From Corallococcus terminator (GTDB lineage: Bacteria > Myxococcota > Myxococcia > Myxococcales > Myxococcaceae), in NCBI RefSeq assembly GCF_003611635.1, contig NZ_RAVZ01000010.1, forward strand, positions 1 to 59,889: 59,889 bases of DNA. The letters are read 5' to 3'. The notes below the pieces were generated by a model. It searched no databases and was not told where the DNA came from. It saw only the letters and a program-made list of their open reading frames with translations. The translations under genes and the position numbers were made by a program. Within the stretch, counting starts at the first letter, position 1; every line of letters starts with the position of its first letter. Below, in pieces: positions 16,847 to 28,366 of this stretch.

Positions 16847-19231
16847 ATGACGCCAGCAACGACGAAGTGGTGGGTTTGGGTGGTGTTCGCGGTCAGCGCC
16901 GCGTTGGCGGGTTGTCGCGGTGAACCCGCCGAGCTCGGCATCGCTCAGACGGTGGTGACGCTGCCGCTCGCGTTGAGCGCCAGCGACGTGGCCCGGGTGG
17001 AGCTGACCGTGAGCGGCGTGGGCATGAACACCCGCACGGACCTCCTGGTGAAGACAGGGCAGCAGTGGGGTGGGGTGCTGGGCAAGCTCCCCGTGGGGGA
17101 GGACCGGCGCTTCGAGGGCCGGGCCTTCGATGCGGCGGGCACCCTGCGCTTCGCTGGGACGGTGACGGGGGTCGTCATCCTCGCGGGGCAGACGACCGCG
17201 GTGACGCTGCGGCTCCAGGAGGTCGGTGCGCCAGCTCCTTTCGAGAACTCGGCCCCGTTCATCACCTCCGTGGTGGCCAGTCCATCCATCGTGGAGCCCG
17301 GAGGCGTCGTGACGCTTCAGGCAGGCGCCCAGGATCCGGACGCGGAAGGCAGTCTCACCCATGCGTGGACCGCGGCCGCCGGGCACTTCAACGCGCCTGC
17401 CAGTCCTGCCACGACGTGGACGGCGCCCGCGCAGCCGGGCCAGGTGGTGCTGACCCTGACGGTGACGGATGCGAAGGGCGCCTCGGACAGCGTCAGCCTC
17501 ACGGTGACGGTGAGCACGGGGTCAGGCAGCGCCGCCGTCAACGTGACGGTGAACACCTGGCCACGGGTGGCGGGCCTGACGGCGACGCCGTCCCAGGTGG
17601 CCGTGGGCCAGACCACGTCGGTGACGGCGCTGGCGAACGACCTGGATGGTGACAGCCTGAGCTACCAGTGGACCGCGGGGTGCGCGGGAACGTGGACGAA
17701 CGCAGGCTCGGCGAACGCCAGCTTCACTCCCACGGAGCTGCCTCCCGCGGGCAATGGGTGCGCCCGGTGCGCGCTGACGGTGGCGGTGGAGGATGGGAGG
17801 GGAGGGCGGTCGCGGGGCTCGCTGGGCATCTGCGTGGGGACGCCGCCGGTGGCGCGCTTCCCGCCGGAGCTGGTGGAGACGTTCCACTCCATCGCCCTCG
17901 TCCCCGCGCAGGGGGACACCGTCGTCTTCCGGGCGAGGGCTCGGGACCCGCAGGGCAGCGAGCTCACCTTCTCCTGGAGCGCGGACGCGGACGGGCTGGG
18001 CACGGCCAGCGACGGCGCGACGACGAGCGAGGTGCTCTGGACGGCGCCCTCCTGTCTTGCCTCGGGGCCGTCGCTCACGGTGACGGTGTCCGTGACCAAC
18101 GCGCTGGGGTTGTCCGCCAGCGCGTCCATGGTGCTGGAGGGCGGCACGCCTTGCCCTCCTGGCCCGAGCCGCGTGGCCTTCATCGCCGCGGGAGGCGCGC
18201 ACGGCCTGGTCGTGAGGCAGGATGGCACCGCGTCCGCCTGGGGCTCCAATGTCTACGGCCAGCTCGGCGACGGGACGAACGTGGACCGCCTCCTGCCCGT
18301 GCCGGCGCTGGTGCAGGGCCTCACGGGCGCCACGGCCCTGTCCGCCACCGCGTACCACACGCTCGCGCTGAAGCAGGACGGCACCGTGTGGGCCTGGGGG
18401 TACAACGACTCCGGGCAACTGGGGGATGGGACGAACGTGGATCACCCCACGCCGGCGCCGGTGCAGGGCCTCACGCAGGTCGCGGCCCTGGCGTCGGGCA
18501 CCTACCACTCACTCGCGCTGAAGCAGGACGGCACCGTGTGGGCCTGGGGCCTCAACAACCTGGGGCAACTGGGAGACGGGACGACCGACAGCCGCTCGGA
18601 GCGGAGGCCGGTGCAGGGCCTCACGGGCGTCACGGCCCTGGCCGCGAGCACCTATCACTCGCTCGCGCTGAAGCAGGACGGCACCGTGTGGGCCTGGGGG
18701 TACAACAGCTCCGGACAACTGGGCGACGGGACGATCGCGAGCCACACCACGCCGGTGCGGGTGCAGGGATTGACGGGGGTGTCCGCCATCGCCGCGGGGC
18801 TCGTCCATTCGCTCGCGCTGAAGCAGGACGGCACCGTGTGGGCCTGGGGCCGGAACACCGAGGGTCAGTTGGGGGATGAGACGGTCGTGAGCCGCACGTT
18901 GCCCGTGCGGGTGCTGGGCCTGACGGGTGTCACGGCCCTGGCTTCGGGGGCCGCCCACTCCCTCGCGCTGAAGCAGGACGGCACCGCGTGGGCCTGGGGC
19001 CGCAATGATGCGGGCCAACTGGGAGATGGGACGGTCGTGAGCCGCCCGTTGCCCGTGCAGGTGCAGGGTCTGGCGACGGTGAAGGCCCTGGCCGGGGGAG
19101 ATGCCCACGCGTTTGCCTTGAAGCAGGACGGTACCGTGTGGGCCTGGGGCTTCAACGGCGACGGTGCGCTCGGGGATGGCACGACGGTCGACCGGCCCAC
19201 ACCCGTGCGGGTGCAGGGCCTGGGGAACTGA
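16847..19231 (+). CDS. Lipoprotein with PKD/Ig-like modules and seven-repeat RCC1 propeller
   Basis: The 794-residue product has a lipobox (VSAALAGC, Cys near residue 24). Residues about 130-440 hold three PKD/cadherin-like modules (for example VTLTVTDAKGASDSVSLTVT). From about residue 445 to the end come seven RCC1 repeats, each built around ALKQDGTVWAWG and GQLGDGT, which close a seven-bladed beta-propeller. At DNA level the last six repeats have an exact 150-base period (Lys codons at 18371, 18521, 18671, 18821, 18971, 19121); the first is 156 bases from the second. Bacterial RCC1 propellers are usually surface binding modules. The partner is unknown. Confidence 0.9.
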   Translation: MTPATTKWWVWVVFAVSAALAGCRGEPAELGIAQTVVTLPLALSASDVARVELTVSGVGMNTRTDLLVKTGQQWGGVLGKLPVGEDRRFEGRAFDAAGTLRFAGTVTGVVILAGQTTAVTLRLQEVGAPAPFENSAPFITSVVASPSIVEPGGVVTLQAGAQDPDAEGSLTHAWTAAAGHFNAPASPATTWTAPAQPGQVVLTLTVTDAKGASDSVSLTVTVSTGSGSAAVNVTVNTWPRVAGLTATPSQVAVGQTTSVTALANDLDGDSLSYQWTAGCAGTWTNAGSANASFTPTELPPAGNGCARCALTVAVEDGRGGRSRGSLGICVGTPPVARFPPELVETFHSIALVPAQGDTVVFRARARDPQGSELTFSWSADADGLGTASDGATTSEVLWTAPSCLASGPSLTVTVSVTNALGLSASASMVLEGGTPCPPGPSRVAFIAAGGAHGLVVRQDGTASAWGSNVYGQLGDGTNVDRLLPVPALVQGLTGATALSATAYHTLALKQDGTVWAWGYNDSGQLGDGTNVDHPTPAPVQGLTQVAALASGTYHSLALKQDGTVWAWGLNNLGQLGDGTTDSRSERRPVQGLTGVTALAASTYHSLALKQDGTVWAWGYNSSGQLGDGTIASHTTPVRVQGLTGVSAIAAGLVHSLALKQDGTVWAWGRNTEGQLGDETVVSRTLPVRVLGLTGVTALASGAAHSLALKQDGTAWAWGRNDAGQLGDGTVVSRPLPVQVQGLATVKALAGGDAHAFALKQDGTVWAWGFNGDGALGDGTTVDRPTPVRVQGLGN
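18211..19231 (+). repeat. Seven RCC1-coding repeats, six of them in exact 150-bp register
   Basis: The core GAAGCAGGACGGCACCGTGT is nearly invariant at 150-base intervals, including at synonymous positions, while the loops between cores vary. This implies recent unit duplication or gene conversion within the lipoprotein gene. Confidence 0.9.
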
Positions 19232-19542
19232 ATGGCGCTGGCGGCGGGGCGGCCTTCAGCCCCGTTCGTCCCTGACCGTCGCGGCGACTTCCGACGGCGA
19301 CCGGATTCCAACATCCGGGGTGTCCCGGGGGACGTCTCCAGGGGACTTGCTGAAAGGCTACCCTGCCACGCAAACGCCAGGGTGCGTACATCCCGTTCCG
19401 CACCCTGCGTCACGACATGAAGATTCCATGTAACGACCCGGGCGGAAGGTCCGTGACTTCGCCTGGACCCAGTGGGAGCGGCCAGGAGTCCTGGCTGCTC
19501 GGCGCAGTCGCGGACGTGGGCAGGGCCAGGGGGAGCGCAGAG
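19232..19542. other. Intergenic region before the first FemAB-like gene
   Basis: About 310 bases without a recognised gene. An ATG at 19417 would extend the next protein by 42 residues that have no match in its close relative, so this part is treated as non-coding. Confidence 0.45.
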
Positions 19543-20523
19543 ATGAGGGTGATGCAAGCGAAGGCAGTGCTCGTCCCGGATGAAGGGGCGTCCGCGCTGT
19601 CGGAGGACTATTTCCGTTCCGCGCACCACCTGCGGGCCGAACGGGTGACGCATACGCTCGTCATCGACGACGGGGGAGGCAACGCGCTGCGGATGCCGCT
19701 CATCGTGCGGCCCATCGAGGGAACGCCGTACCGCGATGCCATCTCTCCGTATGGGTTTCCCGGAGGCGAGGTGGACGGGCTCGGTGAGGTGCTGAAGGAC
19801 GCGGTGGACTGGCGGGGACCGAAGCTCGTCAGCCTCTTCGTCCGCGAACGCGTTTCGGGCCCGCGCTGCTTCGCGGGCGGGACGGAGCGCAACGAGGTGT
19901 TCTTCATCGACCCGCGCCTGCCGGTCGAGTTCCGGGAGATGCACCTGCGGCACATCCGGCGCAACCTCCGGCTGGGCTTCGTGAGCACCGCGCGTGAGGC
20001 GCGCGAGGCGCCGCGCGAGGAACGGGAGGGCTTCAAGGACGTCTACCGGCAGACCATGGTCCGCGAAGGAGCGAGCCTCCGGTACTTCTTCTCCGACGCC
20101 TATTTCGAGGAGGTGTTCGCTTCGCCCCGCGCCTGGCTGGTGACGACGCGCTCGCCGGAGGGGCGCGTGGCCTCTGCGGCGCTGGGCGTCAGCAGTGACG
20201 GCATGCTGCACTACTACCTGGGCGGGACGGCGGATGAGCACCTGGCGCGCTCGCCGGCCAAGAATGTCTTCGGGACGCTGGTGGAGCTCTGCACGCGGCT
20301 CGGGGTCCCGCTCCATCTGGGTGGAGGCGTCCGGCCGGGGGACGGGCTCGAACAGTTCAAGCGGGGACTCGCGAACGCCAGCTCCCGCATCCAGACCCAC
20401 GAGCTGATCTGCGACCCGACGGTGTATGCCCACCTGTCGGAAGGCCACACCGGCGGCGACTTCTTTCCGGCCTATCGCGCGCCAGGGATCCGAGCGGCGG
20501 TCGGGGGCGCTGTCCCCGGGTGA
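19543..20523 (+). CDS. FemAB/GNAT-like (BioF2-type) acyltransferase, copy 1
   Basis: The 326-residue protein resembles the FemAB/GNAT-fold group that transfers acyl or aminoacyl groups. Motifs include YRQTMVREGASLRYFFSDAYF, then GMLHYYLGGTADEHLARSP, and near the end LGGGVRPGDGLEQFKRGLA. In this group the LGGG...FK block is typical. It is roughly two-thirds identical by eye to the protein at 21800-22789. The start at 19543 aligns with that relative and has GGGGGAG about ten bases upstream. There is no signal peptide, so it acts in the cytoplasm or at the membrane face. Adjacency to an acyltransferase-3 gene suggests work on a glycan, lipid or peptidoglycan precursor (inference). Confidence 0.78.
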   Translation: MRVMQAKAVLVPDEGASALSEDYFRSAHHLRAERVTHTLVIDDGGGNALRMPLIVRPIEGTPYRDAISPYGFPGGEVDGLGEVLKDAVDWRGPKLVSLFVRERVSGPRCFAGGTERNEVFFIDPRLPVEFREMHLRHIRRNLRLGFVSTAREAREAPREEREGFKDVYRQTMVREGASLRYFFSDAYFEEVFASPRAWLVTTRSPEGRVASAALGVSSDGMLHYYLGGTADEHLARSPAKNVFGTLVELCTRLGVPLHLGGGVRPGDGLEQFKRGLANASSRIQTHELICDPTVYAHLSEGHTGGDFFPAYRAPGIRAAVGGAVPG

Positions 20524-20680
20524 CGCTGCTCGCGGCGGCCCCCCGACGCGAGGGCCGACGGGTGCGGAGGACGTGACACTTGCCCGAGACCGCGGGGGTC
20601 ATGGTGGGGGCCCGGGGTGGCACCTACCCTCCGACACACTCCGAGCGTTGGCCGGAGGAAGTCAGGGAGGAAGAACCCGG

Positions 20681-21727
20681 ATGAGAAGCATTGCCGCCTC
20701 GGATGCGAGCCACCCGCGCCTGGTGGAACTGGACGCGCTCCGGGGACTCGCGGCACTGGTTGTCGCGCTGTATCACTTCACCGCCGAATACAGCGACCTC
20801 TACGGGCACTCCGTTCCCCTCTGGGGAGAAGCGCGTTTCGGGAAGTATGGGGTCCAGCTCTTCTTCGCCATCAGTGGCTTCGTCATCCTGATGTCGCTGG
20901 AGCGCATCACCCGGGCCCGGGACTTCGTGTCGAGCCGCGCGGCCCGGCTCTACCCGGCCTATTGGACCGCCGTCCTGCTCACCTTCACGGTGGTGTCGCT
21001 GTTCGGGCTGCCGAACCGTGAGTTCAGCCTCCAGACGGCGCTGATCAACCTGACCATGTTTCACGAGCTTGTTCGCGTCCCGCATGTGGACACCGTGTAT
21101 TGGACGCTGACCATCGAGCTGTCCTTCTATCTGTTGATGTTCCTGATCGCATACGCGCGGGCGCTTCCCAGGGTCATCCCCCTCTTCATCGTCCTGGTCT
21201 CGCTCCAGACGCTGGCCGAGCTGGCCTTCGAGGCGATGGGGATGCCCTTCGTCGCGCGCCTGGCGAGCCGGCCGCACCTGCAGTTCTTCGCGCTGGGCGT
21301 GCTGGCCTTCAAGCAGAGCCGTGGCGAGGTCTCCGTCCCCGCGGCGCTGGCGCTGGTGGGGGTCTGCTTGGCGCACGAGGTGTTCGTCGGGAGCATCGCC
21401 CCCGTGCCCGTGTTCGGGGTCGTGCTCGTCCTCACCTATGCGCTCTCCCGGGGCGCGCTGCGCTGGCTCACCTGGCGCCCCCTGCTCTTCATGGGGCTCA
21501 TTTCCTATCCGTTCTACCTGGTCCACCAGAACATCGGTTACGTCATCATCCGGCGGCTCGAGGCCGCGGGTTGGCGTCCCGAGGCAGCCATCGCGGTCGC
21601 CTTCGCTGTCGGGTTCCTGCTGGCCACCGTCATCACCTATCGCATTGAGCAGCCCGCGCTGCGCGCCTACCGCCAGTTGCGGCGCAAGGCCCAGGAGCGG
21701 TCGGCTGTCTCGCCACACGTCGCATAA
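20681..21727 (+). CDS. Acyltransferase 3 family membrane protein
   Basis: The 348-residue protein is an integral membrane O-acyltransferase of the acyltransferase 3 type, with about ten hydrophobic segments. It starts with the family signature ELDALRGLAALVVALYHF, whose His is the likely catalytic residue, followed by YGVQLFFAISGFVI and RAARLYPAYW. Such enzymes (OafA/NodX/ExoZ relatives) move acetyl or other acyl groups onto sugars of O-antigen, exopolysaccharide or peptidoglycan. AGGGAGG lies ten bases before the ATG at 20681. It sits between two closely related FemAB-like genes on the same strand. Confidence 0.92.
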   Translation: MRSIAASDASHPRLVELDALRGLAALVVALYHFTAEYSDLYGHSVPLWGEARFGKYGVQLFFAISGFVILMSLERITRARDFVSSRAARLYPAYWTAVLLTFTVVSLFGLPNREFSLQTALINLTMFHELVRVPHVDTVYWTLTIELSFYLLMFLIAYARALPRVIPLFIVLVSLQTLAELAFEAMGMPFVARLASRPHLQFFALGVLAFKQSRGEVSVPAALALVGVCLAHEVFVGSIAPVPVFGVVLVLTYALSRGALRWLTWRPLLFMGLISYPFYLVHQNIGYVIIRRLEAAGWRPEAAIAVAFAVGFLLATVITYRIEQPALRAYRQLRRKAQERSAVSPHVA

Positions 21728-21799
21728 GGGCCCCCGTGCGCCCGACGTGGGAGCCGGGGGCGGGGGGCGCTGCGTCGCTCATTGAAAGGATGCGCTCGA

Positions 21800-22789
21800 A
21801 TGATGAATCACTCCGAAATCTCGCGGATCAGGCCTCCGCACCTGAATCAATGCCGCGCCGCCCTGGTGCCTGACGAAGGAATGTCAGCGCTGTCGGACGA
21901 CTACTTCCGCTCCGTGCACCACCTGCGGGCCGAAGGCGTGACGCACACGCTCGTCATCGAGGACGGCGGGGGCAGCGCGCTGCGGGTGCCGCTCATCGTG
22001 CGGCCCATCGAGGGAACGCAGTACCGCGATGCCATCTCCCCCTATGGCTACCCCGGCGGGGGGCAGGATGGGTTGGGCGAGTTGCCGAAGGATGCCGTGG
22101 ACTGGACAGGCACCGGGCTCGTCAGCCTCTTCGTGCGAGACCGCGTCGCGGGCCCGCGCTGCTTCGCGGGCGGGACGGAGCGCAACGAGGTGTTCTTCAT
22201 CGACCCGAGGCTTCCCCTGGAGTTCCCGGCGGAGGCCCGTCGGCAGATGCGGCGCAACACCCGGCTGGGCTTCTTGAGCACCTGCTGTCCGGTGCGCGAG
22301 GCCTCGCACGAGGAGCGCGAGGGCTTCAAGGACGTCTACCGGCAGACCATGGTCCGCGACGGGGCGCACGCCCGGTACTTCTTCTCCGACGCGTACTTCG
22401 AGGAGCTGTTCTCATCCCCTGTCGCCTGGCTTGCGACGACGCGTGCCGCGGACGGCCACATCGCCTCTTCGGGGGTGGGGGTCTCCAGCGATGGCCTGCT
22501 GCACTACTACCTGGGCGGGACGGCGGATGCGGACCTGGCGCGCTCGCCGGCCAAGAACACCGTCTTCGGGGCGCTGGTGGAGCTCAGCGCGCGGCTGGGG
22601 ATGCCGCTGCACCTGGGCGGCGGTGTCCGGCCGGGGGACGGCCTGGAGCAGTTCAAGCGGAGCTTCTCGAACACGTCCTCCCACCTCTGCACGCACGAGC
22701 TGATCTGCGAGCCCTCGGTGTACGACCGTCTCTCGGAGCGCAGCAGCGACACGGGGTACTTCCCGGCCTATCGCGCGCCGCAAGCCTGA
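21800..22789 (+). CDS. FemAB/GNAT-like (BioF2-type) acyltransferase, copy 2
   Basis: The 329-residue paralogue of the 19543 gene matches it along almost the full length, including CFAGGTERNEVFFIDPRLP and LGGGVRPGDGLEQFKR. The N-terminus before LVPDEG and the segment around residue 155 differ most. GAAAGGA at 21784-21790 lies nine bases before the ATG at 21800. An adjacent ATG at 21803 is also possible. The preserved core with diverged surface suggests a duplication with possible change of substrate. It follows the acyltransferase-3 gene by 72 bases and may share its transcript. Confidence 0.78.
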   Translation: MMNHSEISRIRPPHLNQCRAALVPDEGMSALSDDYFRSVHHLRAEGVTHTLVIEDGGGSALRVPLIVRPIEGTQYRDAISPYGYPGGGQDGLGELPKDAVDWTGTGLVSLFVRDRVAGPRCFAGGTERNEVFFIDPRLPLEFPAEARRQMRRNTRLGFLSTCCPVREASHEEREGFKDVYRQTMVRDGAHARYFFSDAYFEELFSSPVAWLATTRAADGHIASSGVGVSSDGLLHYYLGGTADADLARSPAKNTVFGALVELSARLGMPLHLGGGVRPGDGLEQFKRSFSNTSSHLCTHELICEPSVYDRLSERSSDTGYFPAYRAPQA

Positions 22790-22835
22790 GCGGCCCGCGA
22801 CGTCCGTTCGTCTCAGGGGGCCCGGCGGCGGTCCT

Positions 22836-23423
22836 TCAGGTCCCCCCTTCGTCGACGACCGCCTGGATGGCCTGCTCCAGCCAGCGGCGGGTGGAGGTGT
22901 TGCCCGACGCTGACTGGTGATGGTCGGGCATCAACCGGCAACTGATGAGAAAGCCGCTCCAGAGGATGTTGAGCCGGGCCGCGCGCCCCTCGCCGTCCGG
23001 TGGGCCGAGCCAGCGCGCCAGCGGCTCCATCGCCTTCTCCCGCAGCAGTTCGACCGTCGTCGCGTATGCCTCGGGATCCGTCGCCGAGAGGATCAACATC
23101 GCCAGGGGCCCCGGAGCGTCCTCCGCGCCGAAGAAGAGCGCCACCACCTCCTCACCGAAGCGCCGACGCTCCACCTGCAACAGGGGGGTGATGTCGAGCA
23201 CCTGCTCCAGCGTCGCCCGGTACAGCCCCTGCTTCGAACCGAAGTAGCGGCCCACGAGCGAGGAGTTCACCCCCGCCAGGTCCGCGATGTCGCGCACCCC
23301 CGTGCTGGCGAAGCCACGCGTGGAGAACAGCGTCCGGGCGGCGTCGATGAGCGCGGCACGCGTGCGCTCGGCATCGCGTTGACGCGTCGAGGACCTGGGG
23401 TCGGGCGGAGGCGGTTTATGCAC
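22836..23423 (-). CDS. TetR family transcriptional regulator
   Basis: The 195-residue protein has the TetR DNA-binding domain at residues about 16-62: [21 protein letters not shown], then [27 protein letters not shown]. An all-helical ligand domain follows. The only good start is a GTG at 23423. It is divergent from the Baeyer-Villiger monooxygenase gene, with 94 bases between, and a perfect 22-bp palindrome lies in that space. TetR repressors commonly regulate the divergent catabolic gene and themselves, releasing DNA on binding the substrate. That role is inferred from position. Confidence 0.92.
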   Translation of the reverse strand: MHKPPPPDPRSSTRQRDAERTRAALIDAARTLFSTRGFASTGVRDIADLAGVNSSLVGRYFGSKQGLYRATLEQVLDITPLLQVERRRFGEEVVALFFGAEDAPGPLAMLILSATDPEAYATTVELLREKAMEPLARWLGPPDGEGRAARLNILWSGFLISCRLMPDHHQSASGNTSTRRWLEQAIQAVVDEGGT

Positions 23424-23461
23424 GGCTGTTTACCTATGCCAGGAATTCAGGTATGTCCAGG

Positions 23462-23483
23462 GATGTACACGGCCGTGTACATC
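23462..23483. promoter_or_regulatory. Palindromic operator between TetR and monooxygenase genes
   Basis: GATGTACACGG at 23462-23472 is followed immediately by its exact reverse complement (to 23483), a perfect 22-bp dyad centred 45 bases before the monooxygenase ATG. A second, weaker dyad, TACCT and AGGTA around GAATTC, lies at about 23431-23453 near the regulator start. Both fit autoregulated TetR operators. Confidence 0.75.
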
Positions 23484-23517
23484 GTGCGCGGCCACCTGGC
23501 CGAAGGGACGTGCGCGG

Positions 23518-25328
<1,811 letters not shown>

Positions 25329-25332
<4 letters not shown>

Positions 25333-26990
25333 GCGCTCGCATGTTCCGATTTCTCTCCAAGTCTTTGGCCGCCAGTCTGGTGTTGGCCGGGGCTGCGGTG
25401 CTGGCCGCTCCGCCCAGGGCCTGGCGCCAGGAGGTGGTGGTGGCCGGCTCCCCCTTCCAGGGCGTCCACGGGCTCGTCGTCGACGGCAAGGGCCGCCTGC
25501 TGGCCAGCAACCTGTTGGGCCAGACGGTGCACTCCGTCGACCTGAAGACGGGCGCGGTGAGCACCCTGGTGGGGCCTCCGCTGGGCGGCGCGGATGACGT
25601 CACCCTGGGACCCGACGGTTCGGTCTACTGGACCGGCTACTTCACCGGCCAACTGATGCGGCGCTCGCCGGATGGCAGGACGCGCGTCATCGCCCGGGGG
25701 CTGCCGGGCCTCAACTCGCTGGCCTTCCGCGGCGATGGCCGGCTCTACGCCACCCAGCTCGGCGCGGCGGATGTGCTGTGGGAAGTGGACCCGAACGGCA
25801 AGAAGCCGCCACGCAAGGTCATCGACGGGCCCGGCTTCCTCAACGGCTTCGAGTTCGGCCCGGACGACAAGCTCTACGGCCCCCTCCTGCTCAAGGGGCA
25901 GATCGCCCGCATCGACGTGGACACGGGCGGCATCGAGCCCGTGGCCCAGGGGTTCGCGATGCCGACGGCCGTCAACTTCGACGCGCGGCGCGAGCACCTC
26001 TACGTGGTCGACGCGGCGCGGGGCGAGCTGGTGCGGGTGCGGCTGCCCTCGGGCGACAAGGAGGTCGTCACGACGCTGCCCACCGGACTCGACAACCTGG
26101 CCGTGGGTCCCGACGACCAGGTGTACGTGTCCAACATGGTCGACAATGACATCCGCGTGGTCAACCCCGCGGGGGGCTCGGTGCGGGTGCTGGTCGAGGC
26201 GCGCTTGAGCGTGCCTTCGGGCATTGCCGTGGCGCCGGATGATCCGGACGAGCGCGTCTACGTGGCGGATGTGTATGCCCTGCGCCAGGTGGGCGGCCTG
26301 GATGGGAAGATCCACCAGACGGACCGGGTGCTCTCCTCCCCGACGAACTTCCCCATGAACGTGAGCGTGAGCGCCCTGCACGTGGTGCGCAGCACGTCCT
26401 ATCTGGGCGGCCACAGCAGCGTGCAGGTGCTGGAGCGGGCCACGGGAAAGCTCCTGCGAACCCTCCCCAACGCCAACGGCGTCCAGGGCGTGGTGGAGCT
26501 CGCCGACGGCACGCTCATCCTCGCGGAGGGTGCCACGGGCCGGCTCGTGCGAGTGGACACGGCCGAGCCCGCGGTCACCACGGTGCTCGCCGAGGGGCTG
26601 GAGGGCCCGGTGGGGCTCGCGGCCGATACCGACGCCACGGAGCCCGGCGTGTACGTCACCGAGGTGCGTTCGGGGAAGGTGACCCGGGTGCGGCTGTCGG
26701 ATGGCGCCAGGCGCACGGTGGCCAGGGGCCTCAAGGGCCCCGAGGGCATCGCCCGACATCCGGACGGTGGGCTCTTCGTCGCCGAGGTGGGCCGCAAGCA
26801 GTTGGTGCGCATCGATCCCGCCACGGGCAGGTCGACGGTGGTCGCGAGCAAGCTGCGCATCGGTCTGCCCGAGAGCGCTCCCTTCCCGCCGGGCTACCTG
26901 CCCACGGGCGTCGCCGTGGGGCGCTCGGGTACCGTCTACCTGACGTCCGACATCGAGAGCGCCCTCTACCGCTTCGTTCCCGAGCCCTGA
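25329..26990 (+). CDS. Secreted NHL/SMP-30-like beta-propeller, possible lactonase
   Basis: The 553-residue protein has a signal peptide ([15 protein letters not shown], cut near AAPP). About ten propeller-blade repeats follow, of the type [20 protein letters not shown] and [15 protein letters not shown]. This is the pattern of NHL, SMP-30/gluconolactonase and strictosidine-synthase-like propellers. Its ATG overlaps the monooxygenase stop, so the two are coupled. A lactonase that opens the monooxygenase product would make chemical sense, but the export signal puts it in the periplasm and I cannot identify calcium or catalytic residues with confidence. A sensor or binding role is the alternative. 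Confidence 0.8.
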
Positions 26991-27036
26991 GAGGACAACC
27001 AGGAAGGTCCAGACCCAGGCCTCCTTCTCCCAGGCC

Positions 27037-27579
27037 CTAGTAGTCCGGACCCCGGCGGTGATTGTCGCGATGGGCAGGCGCCCTGGAGGGCTTCGACGGT
27101 TGGTATTGCTGGATCTGTCTGGAGGGCGTGGGCGTGGGCCGCTCCGGCGTCGTCTGCCCGGAGCCGCTCATCGCCGCGAGCACGACGGTGATCATGAGCA
27201 GCACCAGGATCCCCAACCCGAACAGCGCCTTGCCCAGTCCGACCTCCGTGCCCATGCGCTGGTGCTGGAGGGGGGTGTCCGGCAGGTAGAGGACCTCCAG
27301 GGAGTCCCCCTCGGAGGCGCGCTGGAACCTGAAGCCGCCCGGGCGTTCCCTGTACTCATCGCGGATCTCCGAACCGTCCGGCAGGTGGAAGACGTACTCC
27401 ACGATGCGGTGTTTCGAATCCAGGAAGCTCTTGCGGACGCGGACCACTTCGCCCCGTGCATGCAGGCCTTCCTCCCGCAGCTTCAGGGTGAGCTGGTGAG
27501 CGACCAGCAACTGCACCAGGAACACCAGGAGGATTCCCACGGCGAACACGATGAACATGACCCCGCCGATGGCGTCCAT
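27037..27579 (-). CDS. DUF3592-like membrane protein
   Basis: The 180-residue protein has one N-terminal helix (about 6-28) and another near 115-137, enclosing a small beta domain. That domain (ARGEVVRVRKSFLDSKHRIV, then YVFHLPDGSEI, EVLYLPDTPLQHQ) follows the DUF3592 pattern. A Pro/Gln-rich basic tail ends the protein. Function is unknown. The start at 27579 is the Met directly before the first helix. It is divergent from another small membrane-protein gene, with 144 bases between. Confidence 0.75.
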   Translation of the reverse strand: MDAIGGVMFIVFAVGILLVFLVQLLVAHQLTLKLREEGLHARGEVVRVRKSFLDSKHRIVEYVFHLPDGSEIRDEYRERPGGFRFQRASEGDSLEVLYLPDTPLQHQRMGTEVGLGKALFGLGILVLLMITVVLAAMSGSGQTTPERPTPTPSRQIQQYQPSKPSRAPAHRDNHRRGPDY

Positions 27580-27723
27580 GGTGTCTTCCTCCGGCCGCGG
27601 ATGGTGTTGCGGCTCCTGGTGGCGCGAGGATGGCGGGGGAGGGGGCATGGACGCAACCGACCGGAATCTTCTGCTAAGACAGGAGGTGGGACGGATGAGC
27701 CGCCCCGTCGCGAAGAGGGGCGC

Positions 27724-28182
27724 ATGCGAAGTATCGCTGGATGGTTTCTCGTCATCCTGGGGCTCGCCGGCTTCGGTGTGGAGATCGACAACCTGCGCAG
27801 GGGCACGACGGACTCGACCGTCCTGGGGCTCATTCTCGCCACCGTCTTCGTCCTCGGAGGCCGTGAGCTCATTCGAAGCGCGCGGCGAGCAAAGCTGCCG
27901 GCCGAGCCGGGGGAAGTGCTCACCATGGCGCCGCTCCCCGCCATGTCCCGTCGCGACATCGAGAGGGCCGTCCTCACCTGCGCGAAGCAGCATGGTGGCC
28001 GCGTCACGATCGCCGAGGTGGCGGCCGAGAGCAGCCTCAGCTTCACCGAGGCCAAGACGGTGCTCGAAGAGCTCCAGAGCGCAGGCGCCTGCACCGTCGA
28101 CGTGACCGAGCAGGGCGCCTTCATCTACGAGTTCAACGGCCTGATGCCCCGCGAGCCCGCGCGCGAAGCCGTCGACTCCTGA
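27724..28182 (+). CDS. Small membrane protein with winged-helix-like C-terminus
   Basis: The 152-residue product begins MRSIAGWFLVILGLAGFGVE and has two N-terminal hydrophobic segments (about 4-20 and 33-50). A cytoplasmic domain (about 75-140) follows, with the helix pattern of a winged helix: VLTCAKQHGGRVTIAEVAAE, SFTEAKTVLEELQSAG and a short beta wing ending in AFIYEF. I do not recognise the family. GAGGGG lies a few bases before the ATG at 27724. Confidence 0.7.
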   Translation: MRSIAGWFLVILGLAGFGVEIDNLRRGTTDSTVLGLILATVFVLGGRELIRSARRAKLPAEPGEVLTMAPLPAMSRRDIERAVLTCAKQHGGRVTIAEVAAESSLSFTEAKTVLEELQSAGACTVDVTEQGAFIYEFNGLMPREPAREAVDS

Positions 28183-28366
28183 GGTTGCGGCGCCGTTGAA
28201 CCCAGCGGCGCGAATGCTTCCAGCGATTTTCGCGAGCGCCACGCACGGAGCCGATGGACCGTCGCGCAAGGGCCCTTGCATCGAGGCCCGTCCTCGCTGA
28301 GCATCGGTTCGTGTCTTCTGCTCCCTCTGTGTCCCGCGGCTCGCACTCCTCGCTGGTGGTTCCGAG

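Noticed and set aside
18211-19231. 150-bp repeats considered as non-coding satellite
   Set aside because: They encode RCC1 blades in one frame with conserved hydrophobic and Gly positions.
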